Shown here piece by piece: positions 1 through 11,023 of a stretch of DNA of 64,000 nucleotides. Positions within the stretch are counted from its first letter, which is position 1; each line of letters begins with the position of its first letter. The stretch covers positions 17,353,872-17,417,871 of the forward strand of contig OZ234497.1 of the NCBI GenBank assembly GCA_965153455.1, written 5' to 3'. The notes under the pieces were generated by a model. That model saw only the letters and a list, made by a program, of their open reading frames with translations, did no database searches and was not told where the DNA came from. Position numbers and translations under genes: made by a program. This DNA comes from Sphagnum compactum. Lineage: Eukaryota > Bryophyta > Sphagnopsida > Sphagnales.

Positions 1-3000
1 TACTAAAATCACCCTATATTAATTACAATCCATTATTTCAGATTATTACATACCTTATATTATAATTAAATTGATTATTTGAATAAAATGTACCTTATTT
101 AAAAATTAATTAACATATAATTTTTACCCAACAACCAATATATTGCACCCTATATTTTTACTCACATATTTTTTACTTTTTTTACTAGTGTCCCCCCCAG
201 GTTTTTAATACTATTAATCCTTTCACAAAAATATGAAGGATCATCATTAATTTTGTCATCTTGTTTTGTAAAACTTAAAACATGTGAAACTAGAAGAAAT
301 TGTCATGATTCAAATGTTGGGTTTAATGGACAAACATGTATTTAATAAGGTTTGAATATTGATCAAATTCAAGATTTGTAATATCGATTAATTGAGCATT
401 TGACTTTGTGTTTTCACATGCTTAGGTATGAATGTATGGGGATTTGGTAGTCATAAAAGTGTTGATATGCTTTGAATGCTAAAGGGCAATTGAATTGCAA
501 GTTGCTTAGTGCTAATCAAACTTTGTATTTTGTTTTGTTTTCATTATCTATAGATTGCAAATATTGGAACTTGGTAGTTTTAAATTTTTTTGTCATTGTA
601 TGCTAATAAAAAACACAATTTTGGTGGAGTTATTAGTCCTTTGTTTTTGTGATCTCCATTGGTTTATTTGTGGTGTGAAATGGCCTCCAAATTTTGTTGT
701 GTTAAATGAAAAAAATTGTTGTGAATTAGGGTTGCAAGAAAAGCCCAAATATGGCATGTCTCATGATTCTTGTTCACGAGTAGTTGTAATGGAGAACTAT
801 AATTGGAAGAAGTTGGCAATGTTGAAAGAAGATGGATATTTAAACTGAAATGTTTTTTTGGTTTGGGTTGTTTACTATTAGACATTGCTAGAATTGAATT
901 GTAAAGATGAAAATTTTGGTTGAAGATTGGTAGGAGATGGTTTTTGGGTTGTTACAATTTAGTGTTTTTGAAGTTTTGTTGAAGGGTGTTAGGTTTTGTT
1001 ATTATGAGGAGGAGATAGGAATTTATGCAAGTTTCTAAATCTAGTTTGCATAGGAGATTCACAGTTGGAGGTGCTACAATGTTGCACTTGGCCTACTATA
1101 AAGAGTTGTTGAGGTTGAATATTTTTGTTGTTGTTTGTTATTTAATGTCATGTATATGTGATGAGTGTGGAAGGTGATGCAAGGTGAGGAAACTGGAAAG
1201 GATGGTTTTGTAAAAAAAAGATATACATGTGTTGTGTTCTCATTTGATTTTATTAAGGTGCTCCAAATGTTGAAGAAGGTAGATTATAATCTAGGGAGCC
1301 CTTTTTGTTGTGTTGAATTTTTGAAATCATCTTGTGATTTAAATGAAACATTATAAGCAAAACTGAAGAGACTTATTATTCTCTTTGTGGTGTAAAATTG
1401 AAAAGATTGGAGTGTGTGTGAGATAAGGTAGATATATAGCAATACCTTTAGCATAGAATTTCCATTGTGCAAAGATTGAACATATTTCCTATGATGCACT
1501 TTGCAATAAAGATTGAAAGCAAAGTTAGGGAATCATGATAAAATCAAGAAATTTCACAACTTTCTAAGGATACATGGCGTGAGAGAAGTAAAGGAGTGGG
1601 CTTTTAGTTTATTTGTGACAAAGAAACCATATGACCAAGAATGATGAGTTTCAAAGACCTAAGATGTAGGAGAGGACACAAAGAAAGTAAGGAGGATGTA
1701 TTGTGGAAGGGTGTAGAAAATGACAATCGATACAAAATTCCATGCTTGTATTTGAAAAGAACATAAAATTCATTGGAATGTGAAGTTTTGAAACAACTTA
1801 AGGTTGTGTTGTTTTAGACCTATAAACAAAGAAGTCTAAAGGATAAGCTCAAGATTTCAGGGTTAACTATGATACTTGTTGGGATGTAAAATTTAGATTG
1901 TTCATGGGATGGTGATACTTTGAAAAGGTTGCAACATGGTAGTTGGTGAATGAGTAGTGCATTCTAGAGGCATCTAGATGTTGAGATTTTTAGAAGGAGA
2001 AAAAGAGTTACTTTAGATTGTGATACAAGTGAAGGTCTAACCCCCCCCACAAAAGTGAGCTTTGATTTAGAAATTGTAATACGTCGTTGGAAGAATGTCA
2101 ATGCAAGAAGTGAATTTATGCTTAGACAAAGGAATAGATCACCAAGAAGTGTTGTGAGAATACATGACTTTGGAATATAACGTAATACGAGATTATGTGT
2201 ATGTGAATGTTGATTGTTGTAGGGGAGGTTCTTGTATGAGTGCCTTCTCCTAAGGAAGGGGCACTTGAGGGCATGAGCTTGACGGTGTTCCCAAACCTCA
2301 AGAGAACGCACGAGTACAAGAACCTCCACTTACTTAAACGACTCTCTTTTTATTTTCTCCCTTCTTTCTCAATTCATGGGAACGTGGGAACATATAAAAT
2401 CGGGGAGCTCCCCAAGTATAATAACACGCTAGGGTTCTTCTGTTGGGGGAGATCCTTTGAAATACACACAAAAATAAAAAGGGAGTTGTTTACGTTTTCA
2501 ATCCTACAAGTTTATGCAGATAAGAGTTGAACAAACCATATGGGATGAATTGAGTTGTTATTGGGAACACATTGGGGAACAACTTAAGAACTTGAGGAAC
2601 CTCATGGGAACATAATGGGAACACAAAAGAAAACCAAAAAAACACCTCTCACCTTCCCCCCACCCGCCCTAAAGAAAAAAACTGCACCCTTCAAGAGCGC
2701 ATGCTGAGCATTCTCATTGGCTGCATCAAACTTTCACCTCTCCTATTAAATTAGAAGAGGTTCCTTCCAAGTTCAATTTCTTTTTTTTGCCAACAAGCCA
2801 ATTTGATTGGCCCATCACTCAAAAAAAAAAAAAAAAACCTATGGAAACTCCCCCATAATAGAGGTTCTGATTTAAAGTACAGAGTTCCCCCACTTTGGCC
2901 CAACTAGTTTGAGAGGAGGACAACATTTGCCAAAGCATATGGGATAAAAGTGAGGTGCTATGGAAAAACATGTCGGGGAACCTGATGGGAACATATTGGG

Positions 3001-3286
3001 AACCCCATTGGGAACTGAAAGGGAACATAATGGGAAAACATTGGGAACCAGGGAAAAAAGGAAAAAGAAGATCCTTCCCCTCCCCACCCCCACTCTCCTA
3101 AACTTAGAAGGAAGAAAAAGCAAGGCAACCTTGAGTGCATGCTTGGGGCTTCCCATTGGGGTGCATGAAATTTCTCATCCATTATATTATTATGTTGAAT
3201 ATGTTTGTGTTGTTGATTCCTGAATCTCAACTTGTAATGTGATGAGAGTTCTGTTGAATAAATTTTTGTTGTGCTTACTTAATTTG
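1..3286. other. AT-rich intergenic region
   Basis: No open reading frame here resembles a known protein; those present are short, lack family motifs and often lack an ATG. The first 200 bases are very AT-rich. Bases 370-2240 are unique-looking, T/G-biased DNA. From about 2540 to 3190 lies a copy of dispersed repeat family 1, annotated separately. The region ends where the duplicated ZIP leader begins, near 3287. Confidence 0.6.
2540..3190 (-). repeat. Dispersed repeat family 1, copy A (inverted)
   Basis: The stretch carries repeated GGGAAC words (for example around 2990-3055). It also has the landmarks 'ccatcactcaaaa', 'tttgccaaagcatatggga' and 'gtgcatgcttgggg'. The same landmarks occur in reverse complement at 9318-9710 and 53056-53285. 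The copy looks internally doubled: a C-rich patch followed by 'gcatg...cattgg' appears at 2655-2740 and again at 3070-3175. No coding capacity is visible. It is probably a non-autonomous transposable element or satellite-like fragment, but its ends are not defined. Confidence 0.65.
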
Positions 3287-4278
3287 CAAAAAGAGAGGAG
3301 TAGATGGATTGGGTACAAAGTTGGTGATGAGATAATTAAGACTATTGAGCCACCCAAATTGCAAGCGAACAAAACATCAGTTGCTGTTGTTGTTGTACTA
3401 CTGATCCTTACTTACTTCCTTGTTGTTGTTGTTGTTGTTGTTGTTGGTGTAGTAGTAGGAGTAGTAGTAGTAGTAGTAGAGTACTTCCATAATTTCCATT
3501 GTTGGTTTAGTTTTGGATTTGTGCTCCATTGCACCAACAGCAGCTGCCTCTTCCTTCTCTCCAATAGCCCTCACCACCTCATGCACAAGAATTCTAAATA
3601 TTGTCCTTCATACAAAGAACAACAATATATATACATATATACCCATTCAATCTTCTTCACAACAAGCAAGCAAAGCAATCAATCAGGCCACTGTTGATCA
3701 TGATGCTGCTGTTGTTGTGAATCTTTGGGGATTGATGAAGAAGCCTTTGTTGTGAGTAGGATCCAGCAGAAGAGGTTCAGTGTACAAGTAGAGAAGATTC
3801 AGGAGTTGTTTCCTGTTTCTGAACTCTTTTCCATGAAGAAGTGAAGGTGTAGGTGAAGTGAAGTGAAGTGAAGTGAATTCAATCTGGAGGGAGGGAGGGA
3901 GGTCAAGAGAGTGATGATTGTTTTGTGAAGAAGATGCTTCTACTGCTGCTGCTGCTGCTGCTGGTACTTTTGAGTTTGTTTCTGAGAAGCTGGAAATGGG
4001 TTTTGTTGGGATCATAATGATGATGGTGATGGGGAGGAAGAAGAAGAAGATGATGTGTTGGAGAGAAATGGTGATGTGTGTGGTGGTTTGTGTGAGTGTA
4101 ATTCTGTTTTCGGTGCAACAAGCTGATGCACATGGTGGGGCTCATCATGAGGAGGAGCACGAGCAGGTGGCAGGGCCTGCTGCACATGATGATGCTTCTA
4201 CTGTAGGACTGGATAATCTGCAAGCCAAGGGGCTTATTCTTGTGAAGATTTGTTGCCTGATTATTGCTTTCTTTGCAG
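3287..4278 (+). repeat. Duplicated ZIP leader and partial exon 1 (about 1 kb segmental duplicate)
   Basis: This block aligns through its length with about 10311-11290, upstream of and into the complete ZIP gene. Shared landmarks in order are 'gattgggtac', 'ttgagccacc', 'aacatcagttg', a (GTT)n run, 'ttcttcacaacaagcaag', 'cttttccatgaa' and the signal-peptide coding region. Similarity stops abruptly near 4278, inside the coding exon, and begins near 3287. Microsatellites within it differ in length between the copies, as expected for an older duplication. Confidence 0.85.
3418..3479 (+). repeat. (GTT)n/(GTA)n triplet microsatellite
   Basis: A run of GTT triplets followed by GTA triplets lies in the leader region of the truncated ZIP copy. 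A matching GTT tract of different length sits at 10414-10440 in the complete copy. Confidence 0.9.
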
Positions 4279-4283
4279 CTTGA
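3996..4283 (+). pseudogene. Truncated ZIP transporter copy (N-terminal fragment)
   Basis: The ATG at 3996 opens a 95-residue frame. It reproduces the N-terminus of the complete ZIP gene at 11024: a Met-rich start, the motif WREMV, a hydrophobic signal-peptide core, AHGGAHHEEE, then a region like KGLILVK leading into the first transmembrane helix. It stops at 4281-4283, just where the complete gene continues with VGGISPYF. Only the first of about eight transmembrane helices is partly present and nothing homologous follows, so it cannot be a transporter. The open frame is intact and more His-rich than the full gene (HHEEEHEQ), so a short secreted peptide cannot be excluded, but a decaying fragment is the simpler reading. 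Confidence 0.85.
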
Positions 4284-5913
4284 CATTAAATCCCAGAAAT
4301 CAATCAATTGTACACAAATGGGTGATGTGCAAACTGCAAATGTCATGCTTACAATATGGCTACATACAAGTAGCAAGAGTTGTTAGATAGATACTTTTCA
4401 GTGTTTTTGTAAACAAATGGATCAAGTCTAGTGCAACAGACCCGAAGAGTTGAGTTTTACATTGTACTTACAAAATATAAAGCAATTTTGTGTATGTCAG
4501 ATTGTCAGCTGCTGTTGTAAAAGGAAAAAGACCCAATGGTTCAGTTTTGCATGGTACTATGTAGACAATGGCAGATACCTACTACAAGCAAGCAAGTGTC
4601 TTCTGGATTGTGAAAGCAAAAGCATGATCCTTTCCATAATGTAAGTGGTTTTTATGATAATCTATTCAAAATCAAATCAAACCCACATGCAACAAAAATT
4701 CGTGTGAATCTATGATTTTTGTTTTAAGTGTTTGCTTTCCGAAACTTTTTGGGTGCTCATCTTTCTTTGGCTTGGCAAACCTTGTGTTCTCTTGTATCCT
4801 CTGCACAGGGTTTGGTGAACTGTAGTGTGTTGCTCTTGGTTCTTTGGTTGTTGCACTTTCTAATGGATTCTCTTTGTCCCATTCCCAACAAAATGCTTAT
4901 TTGTCCACAAGGAAGAATTTGGGTTAGGATTCTTAGAAAAAGAACCACTAAAGTTTCCCTATTTATGGAAGAAAGATCACCAAATCACATGTTCAGGAGC
5001 ACATGAAAAACAAATAGGGTTGTCAGTTCATCTCTCTCTATCTTGGCCTGCAAGAGGCCAGACAACAATTCTCCTTGTGCCAAACTCAAAAAAACATTGC
5101 TACATGTGGATGATGATGTGCACAGGCAGAGATAGGTGCAACAACCCAATTTCACAGAGCTAACTATCCTCATTTCACACAAAGAAACAGAGCTCCTGAG
5201 GAAGCAAAATTTCACAATTGGAATGCCAAGCTAGCTTCAGCTGGATGAACTCGACAACTTGGAAGTAAAAAAAGACGAGAGTGAAACCAGAAGATGACAC
5301 ATGGGGGATTCTACTGATTTGAGCTGGCTTAAATTGTCATCTGGAGCAACAACTGATCATGGTGCAAAACTGCCTTGAAATGCTTGAAGATAAACTTCAA
5401 AACCCATGATCACCCACTTCCTTAGCTCAAGTGCTAGCTCAAAATTGCAATTGCACAAGTATTGTATACATCAAAGCTCTTGCACTCCCATGGTGCGCAC
5501 ACACACGCGCATGCACGCACACACAAATTTGCACACATTCTTAAACAAGAAACTGAACTTGCAAACCGAACCCATTAAATCCAAATGTGCCAGCTGCTAC
5601 TCTGCTGCGAGTTGCACAACCCACCAGATTGCCCCCCACAAAACACCCAATCACTTAGATCACTACAGCTAACGCTACAACAATTTCAAGCAACCAGGAT
5701 CACAAGAGTATAGCAAGTGATTTGTTACAATACCAGAATTTTGCACATGACAACTACTACTACTACTTAGATCACTCCGAGGAAGAAGCCCCAACTCTTA
5801 AACACTCACTAGTCAACCCAAAACTCTATCAATATTCTCTCCTTTCTGGTTGGTCGACTAGTTGGGTTATTAGTACTTCCCAAAACTTTTGTAACCTGCA
5901 ACAAATTCATGAC

Positions 5914-5916
<3 letters not shown>

Positions 5917-5947
<31 letters not shown>
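5917..5947 (+). repeat. (GA)n microsatellite
   Basis: An uninterrupted GA dinucleotide run of about 30 bp, with a shorter GA run just downstream at 5953-5962. Confidence 0.95.
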
Positions 5948-5950
<3 letters not shown>

Positions 5951-8669
5951 CAAGAGAGAGAGCACCAAGACTTTTTTTAACCCAAATTTAGGGAATGTTT
6001 TCCCCAATGTTTCAGTACTAGTGAGCTCATGCTTTCTCAATTGTGGATTTGTTATGACCTCTCTTTTCATGAGTTTTTATCATGTATTTTTTATGGTTAC
6101 ATGGGAAATCCTCTACTATAAGTTCAATAGATTGTTATTATCAAGGCATGAAATGGATGGCTATGAAACATGAGGTTCAACTAGATGACAAAATATGTTA
6201 GAGCATTTGGAAACCATATGAAATCTAACCTCGAACATCTACGACATGCAAGAGATTCAATCAAATTAAGCAACATGATATTTCATTCTAGCCATTTTAA
6301 AATGTTACATGTCAATCCAAGCCTAGGTGGATGATAACTCATATGGTCGTTTGAGCTTAGGATAGAGTGTTTGGTTAGTCACTATGCATTACACGATACC
6401 AAACAACAACAAAAGAACATGTAAAACTAAAACACACATGGACTAGTTGTTAAACATATTGATCATAGTTTGTTGATCATGGTTTTAGAAAACTCTCAAG
6501 AAATGTTCAAATGTTCATTTCAATTCGTACCCTTTTTTCCTTTTTTTTTGGGGTTAAAAACACTTATTTCCATAATCACAACAATTTGCAAAATTCAACT
6601 TTTTCAAAGGTCTATGTAGCCTTATGCACAATTATCAAAGGCTTGATCAATAAAATGAACCTAGTATTTATAACATTTCCAATTGTTGTGGGTGCCCAGT
6701 GTAATTCCATGCTACACTTAAAATGTTGAAAGATTTAGGAAGGTCTCTAAATTGATGATATCTAGATCCAATATAAGATGGACATGACACAAAAGAATTT
6801 GTTGTGCCATCAACAATAAAACGGTGTGTAAACATGGATGAGTGCATTAGTCTTGTGCGTAAATCACACATTCTAACACTTATGAATAACTTACTACAAG
6901 GGAGCATAGAATGACATTTTGATGCTTGACAAAATGCACAATAGAAGGTGGGGGCTACAATCTATAACACACAAGCCAATAAGAATTGGTCTTTGCACAC
7001 ATAGTCCAATGCTTATAATCCAAATACAAAGAGTAAATTTCCCTACCCAACAATCATTTAAGCTCAATTGACCAACTAGATTCCCGAGGACTCACATTGG
7101 TTGGGTGCTTATACATCAAAATTTGAACCTAAGCACTTGTTCAATGCATTTGCGAAAAAAGTCTTACAACATTCATCATTTCTAAGGCATTACAACATCG
7201 AGTTCACTACTTGGGGGTCCCAAATGCCACATGTATGGGTCTAAAGATATCTAACAACATACCTTATGAGCAATGTGGAAAATCGATGACCCAATGTCGA
7301 AAAAAGGACAAAAAGGTACTTGAAATGTGTTTTTTTTTGTAGTAGTAGTTGCAAATGGATGGACATTTAGCTAGTGATTATTTTATGGAGAAACTTGGAA
7401 ATTTGTGTTTGGTTACTTACATGTGTTGTGAAGAAGAAGCATCAACCCAATAGGCAATTAATTGTCAATTATTTGGTACTCATTGCCTCCTTGCAAGAAA
7501 GAGGTTGTGTGGGTTTCCAATTCACCACTTGGCAATTCTACAAGTTATTTGTCAAATGGGTCAACAAGTCAAAGTGATGACTAAAAAAAACCATTTGAGT
7601 ATACATGAGGGTCAAACCATAAAGGTTGGGTAACTATAAACCTACATGGTACCCAATAATATGATGTGGGTTAAAAAGTGGCCAGCTTTAATGGATGAAA
7701 AAAAAAAACCCATTCAATCACATAGTCCCCACAATTCATTCACCTACCTGGTTCCTGGTTCAATTCTTTAAATAAAATAAAATTGTGTAAGTGTTTAATA
7801 TCTATTTATGTAAATGTAGAACATGAAATTTGGAGATGTAAATTTATTTTATGTCGTGTAAAAAAATGTAATTATAAAAAAAATAATATTTATATGATTT
7901 TATGCCATCATATAAATAGTATAAGTGTAAAACAATGTAAAAAATAGGATTTTTACTTGGGAAGGGGAGGATTTCATAATGATTTTGTTGATAGGCCAAC
8001 GAAATAGCCCATTGCAGGAAAATAATAATAATAATAAAACAAAAAAACCATCCAAACATGCACCCACATCTAATTAAAATGGATTTGCAAAAGGTATGGT
8101 TGCTAAAGATATATATAATAATACACTTGCACTCCCCAATACACCGACCTCCTGCAAATGTAAAAATAATAATATACATAGCAACAATACATATGATTCA
8201 CACTTACACAAGATTTACACGCCATATATACAACTATTGACACTCACACGCACAACACTCGTCATAACCGACTGATATGTTTTTCAATACAATACTCATA
8301 CCAGTACTATACACCTAAGTTGCACCCTACAGACCATTAGAGCGCTGGCTGGAAAGGAGAGGAAAAAAAAACCTTGGATGCCCCAAAAAATAAGAGCCAA
8401 AACAATTCCATGTGTACTTATGTGGATATTGAAATCACATGACTAATGGTCATGACTATAAAGGAGGACATAGTTTGGCTAAGGGGGAAGGAGAAGGAAG
8501 AAGCTTGAAGAGGTAAAAGACGTTGCGTAAAGACGTTGTGCTCGGGTGATGGGAGTGAGAATAAGGCTTTTGCTATTTTATTGTCTTGATAAAGAGTAAA
8601 AAAAAAAGAAAAAAGAAAAAAAGAAATGTGCTGATACGCCCAAATATTTTGGTTACTCTTTACAAAAAA

Positions 8670-9121
8670 ACTAAATTTTTTTCATTTTTTTTCCTTCTTT
8701 GTTTTATTGGTTCTAAGAAACTTGGTCAAATCCCCTCCTTCCTCCCCGTCCCAATTTGAAGGTTCAGATTGTGAAATTATTGAATTTATTGGTAGAAGGT
8801 TTGATTATTTTACGAACAAATTGATTGGAAATAAATTGGTTGGAGCGAACTATTTATATTATCAAAAAAAAATTCAATTATTACACTAAATTAAAAAAAA
8901 TTATTTTTTCATTATTTTTTCCCTCTTTGTTCTATTGGTTCTAAGAAACTTTGTCAAATCCCTCCTTCCTCCCCGTCCCAATTTGAAGGTCCAAATTGTA
9001 AAATTATTTAATTTATTGGTAAGAGGTTTGATTATTTTATGAACAAATTGATTAGAAATAAATTGGCTGGAGCGAAACTATTTATATTATCAAAACACAA
9101 AAAATCAATTACTACACTAAA
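8670..9121 (+). repeat. Tandem duplication, about 228 bp unit, 2 copies
   Basis: The word 'ttctaagaaact' occurs at 8711 and 8939. Both are followed by the same order of blocks: 'cttcctccccgtcccaattt', 'ggtttgattattttac/atg', 'gaacaaattgatt', and 'atttatattatcaaaa'. Both copies end in 'acactaaatt'. The copies differ by scattered substitutions and small indels, mostly in A/T runs. No coding function is visible. Confidence 0.9.
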
Positions 9122-9317
9122 TTGCAAGTAGATGAAATCGGTTGAGTGGTCTGAATTGGAGATGGAATTGCACATATTTATGGATTAAACAAGATTAAAG
9201 CTTGGGAAGGGTTGAATTTGCTAACTGAAGAAAAAGAGCAAAATAGGTAGGGTGTTGTTTCCAAAGGGTATTGGCCAAGGCCAAAAATGGTGATGAATTC
9301 TTTTGGGAAGAGAAATT

Positions 9318-9710
9318 TCATGCACCCATTGGGAAGCCCCCAAGCATGCACTCAAGGTGCCTTGCTTTTTTTTTTCCTTTTAAGTTTGGGGAGTGCGAAA
9401 GATTTTTTTCATTTTTCCATGGTTCCCAATGTGTGTGTTCCCACTATGTTCTCAATGGGTTCTCATCACATTCTCAATACATTCCCCCAAGTTCTCAATG
9501 AGTTCCCCAACATGTTCTCCATAGCACCTCACTTTTATCCCATATTCTTTTGGCAAAATGTTGTGCTCCTTTCACCTATATAGCTCGTCCAAAGGAAAGG
9601 AACTCTATACTTCGAAAAGTGAACCTTTTGCTTTGGTGAACCTCCATAGTTTCAAATGTTTTTTGAGTGATGGACCAATCAATTGACTCATTGCAAAAAA
9701 GATAAAAAAA
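9318..9710 (+). repeat. Dispersed repeat family 1, copy B
   Basis: It carries the family 1 landmarks in forward order: 'cccattgggaag', 'gcatgcactcaagg', many TTCTCAATG/GTTCCC words, 'agcacctcacttttatccca', 'aggaactctatac', 'cctccatagtttcaa' and 'gagtgatggaccaat'. It lies about 600 bp upstream of the duplicated block carrying the complete ZIP gene. Copy A lies about 100 bp upstream of the truncated ZIP copy, in the opposite orientation. Confidence 0.65.
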
Positions 9711-9840
9711 TGAATGTGGTAAGCACCTCATCTAATGAATAGGAGAGGTATGGGAATCACACTACTATTATGTATTATCATACATACTTATGTGTATGTT
9801 AGGTATGTATAGTGAGAAAAATGGGCCAAAAATGGGAGTG

Positions 9841-9873
9841 CTCTCTCTCTCACTCTCTCTCTCTCTCTCTCTC
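9841..9873 (+). repeat. (CT)n microsatellite
   Basis: A CT dinucleotide run with one interruption. A second, longer CT-rich tract follows at 10098-10143, upstream of the ZIP leader. Confidence 0.9.
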
Positions 9874-11023
9874 TTTTTTGGACAACACACACAAGATGCC
9901 AAAACAACATCATCATAAAGCATGAAAATTCAACCTCATCCAAAATGTTGTTGGTGTTGTTGCTATTGTTGTTGTTGGGCTTTGCTTGCACTTAATAAAT
10001 CCTTACAAGTAGGCTAGAGATACTAAATCTGGCATAATTGCAGGACAGTTTTGTAGTACAACTTCAACATCCACAACACAGCCACTAAAGTACAGCAATC
10101 ATCTCTCTCTCTTTCTCTCTCTCTCACTCTCTCTCTCTCTCTCTTTTCTGTTGAAGTTCTATTTTCAGCCTGTTAGTACTACTTAGTACGAAGTGGCCCA
10201 AATTTTCAAACCAAAATCTTTAATTTATTTTTTGTTACCTATCTTGAGATGACATTAAAATTTTGGAGAAAGAATTTTGGAGGAGTGGGGAGGGGGAGGG
10301 GAATTGCCCCCCAAAAAAAGAGAGTAGATAGCAAGGATTGGGTACCCAGTTTGGTGATGAGAGAGAGAGAGAATTGAGCCACCAAAGTTGCAAGAAAAAA
10401 CACATCAGTTGTCATTGTTGTTGTTGTTGTTGTTGTTGTACTAGTACTAGTTAATTGCTTCCTTCCATTTTGTTGAGTTGTTGTTGTTGTTGGTGGTGGT
10501 GGGGGTGGTGTAGTACTACTTCCATTTTTGGTTTGGTTTTGGATTTGTACTGCACACATTTTGCTGCTGCAATAGCCACCGTCACCACCTGGCCTCAAAA
10601 TCCCCCACCAGATTCCCACAACAATCCAAATTATTGCCCTGAGCACCACAACAACAACTACATACAAGAATATTCATTCAATCTTCTTCACAGCAAGCAA
10701 GCAAGCAATCAAGCAATCCAGTGATGCTGTTGTTGATCTTGTTGGGGGATCAATGAAGAAGAAACTGCCAAGTTTGTTGTAAGGAGGATCTAGTAGAAGA
10801 AGAGGTCCCAGTGCACAAGTGGAGAAGAAGAAGAAGAAGAAGAAGATTTATGTCTTCGTTTCCTGCTTTGTTTGTGAACTCTTTTCCATGAAACAAGTGA
10901 AGGTGAAGTTCAGTGAAGTGAATTGGATCCAGCGGGAGGTCCAGAGATTGATGATTGTTTTGTGAAGAAGGTGCTTCTGCTTCTGCTGCTGGTCTTTTGA
11001 GTTTTTTTTTTGAGAAACTGGAA

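Larger units (their letters stand above)
4284..10310. other. Intergenic region between the two ZIP copies
   Basis: No supported gene lies in these 6 kb. The region contains a (GA)n run at 5917-5947, a tandem pair of about 228 bp at 8670-9120, family 1 copy B at 9318-9710, and (CT)n tracts at 9841-9873 and 10098-10143. The rest, including 5950-8650, is AT-rich DNA in which I see no recognisable coding or structural element. Confidence 0.6.

Noticed and set aside
555-2530. Several 60-120 codon frames in the first 2.5 kb, considered as retroelement remnants
   Set aside because: No reverse transcriptase, integrase, protease or gag-type motif was visible in any frame.
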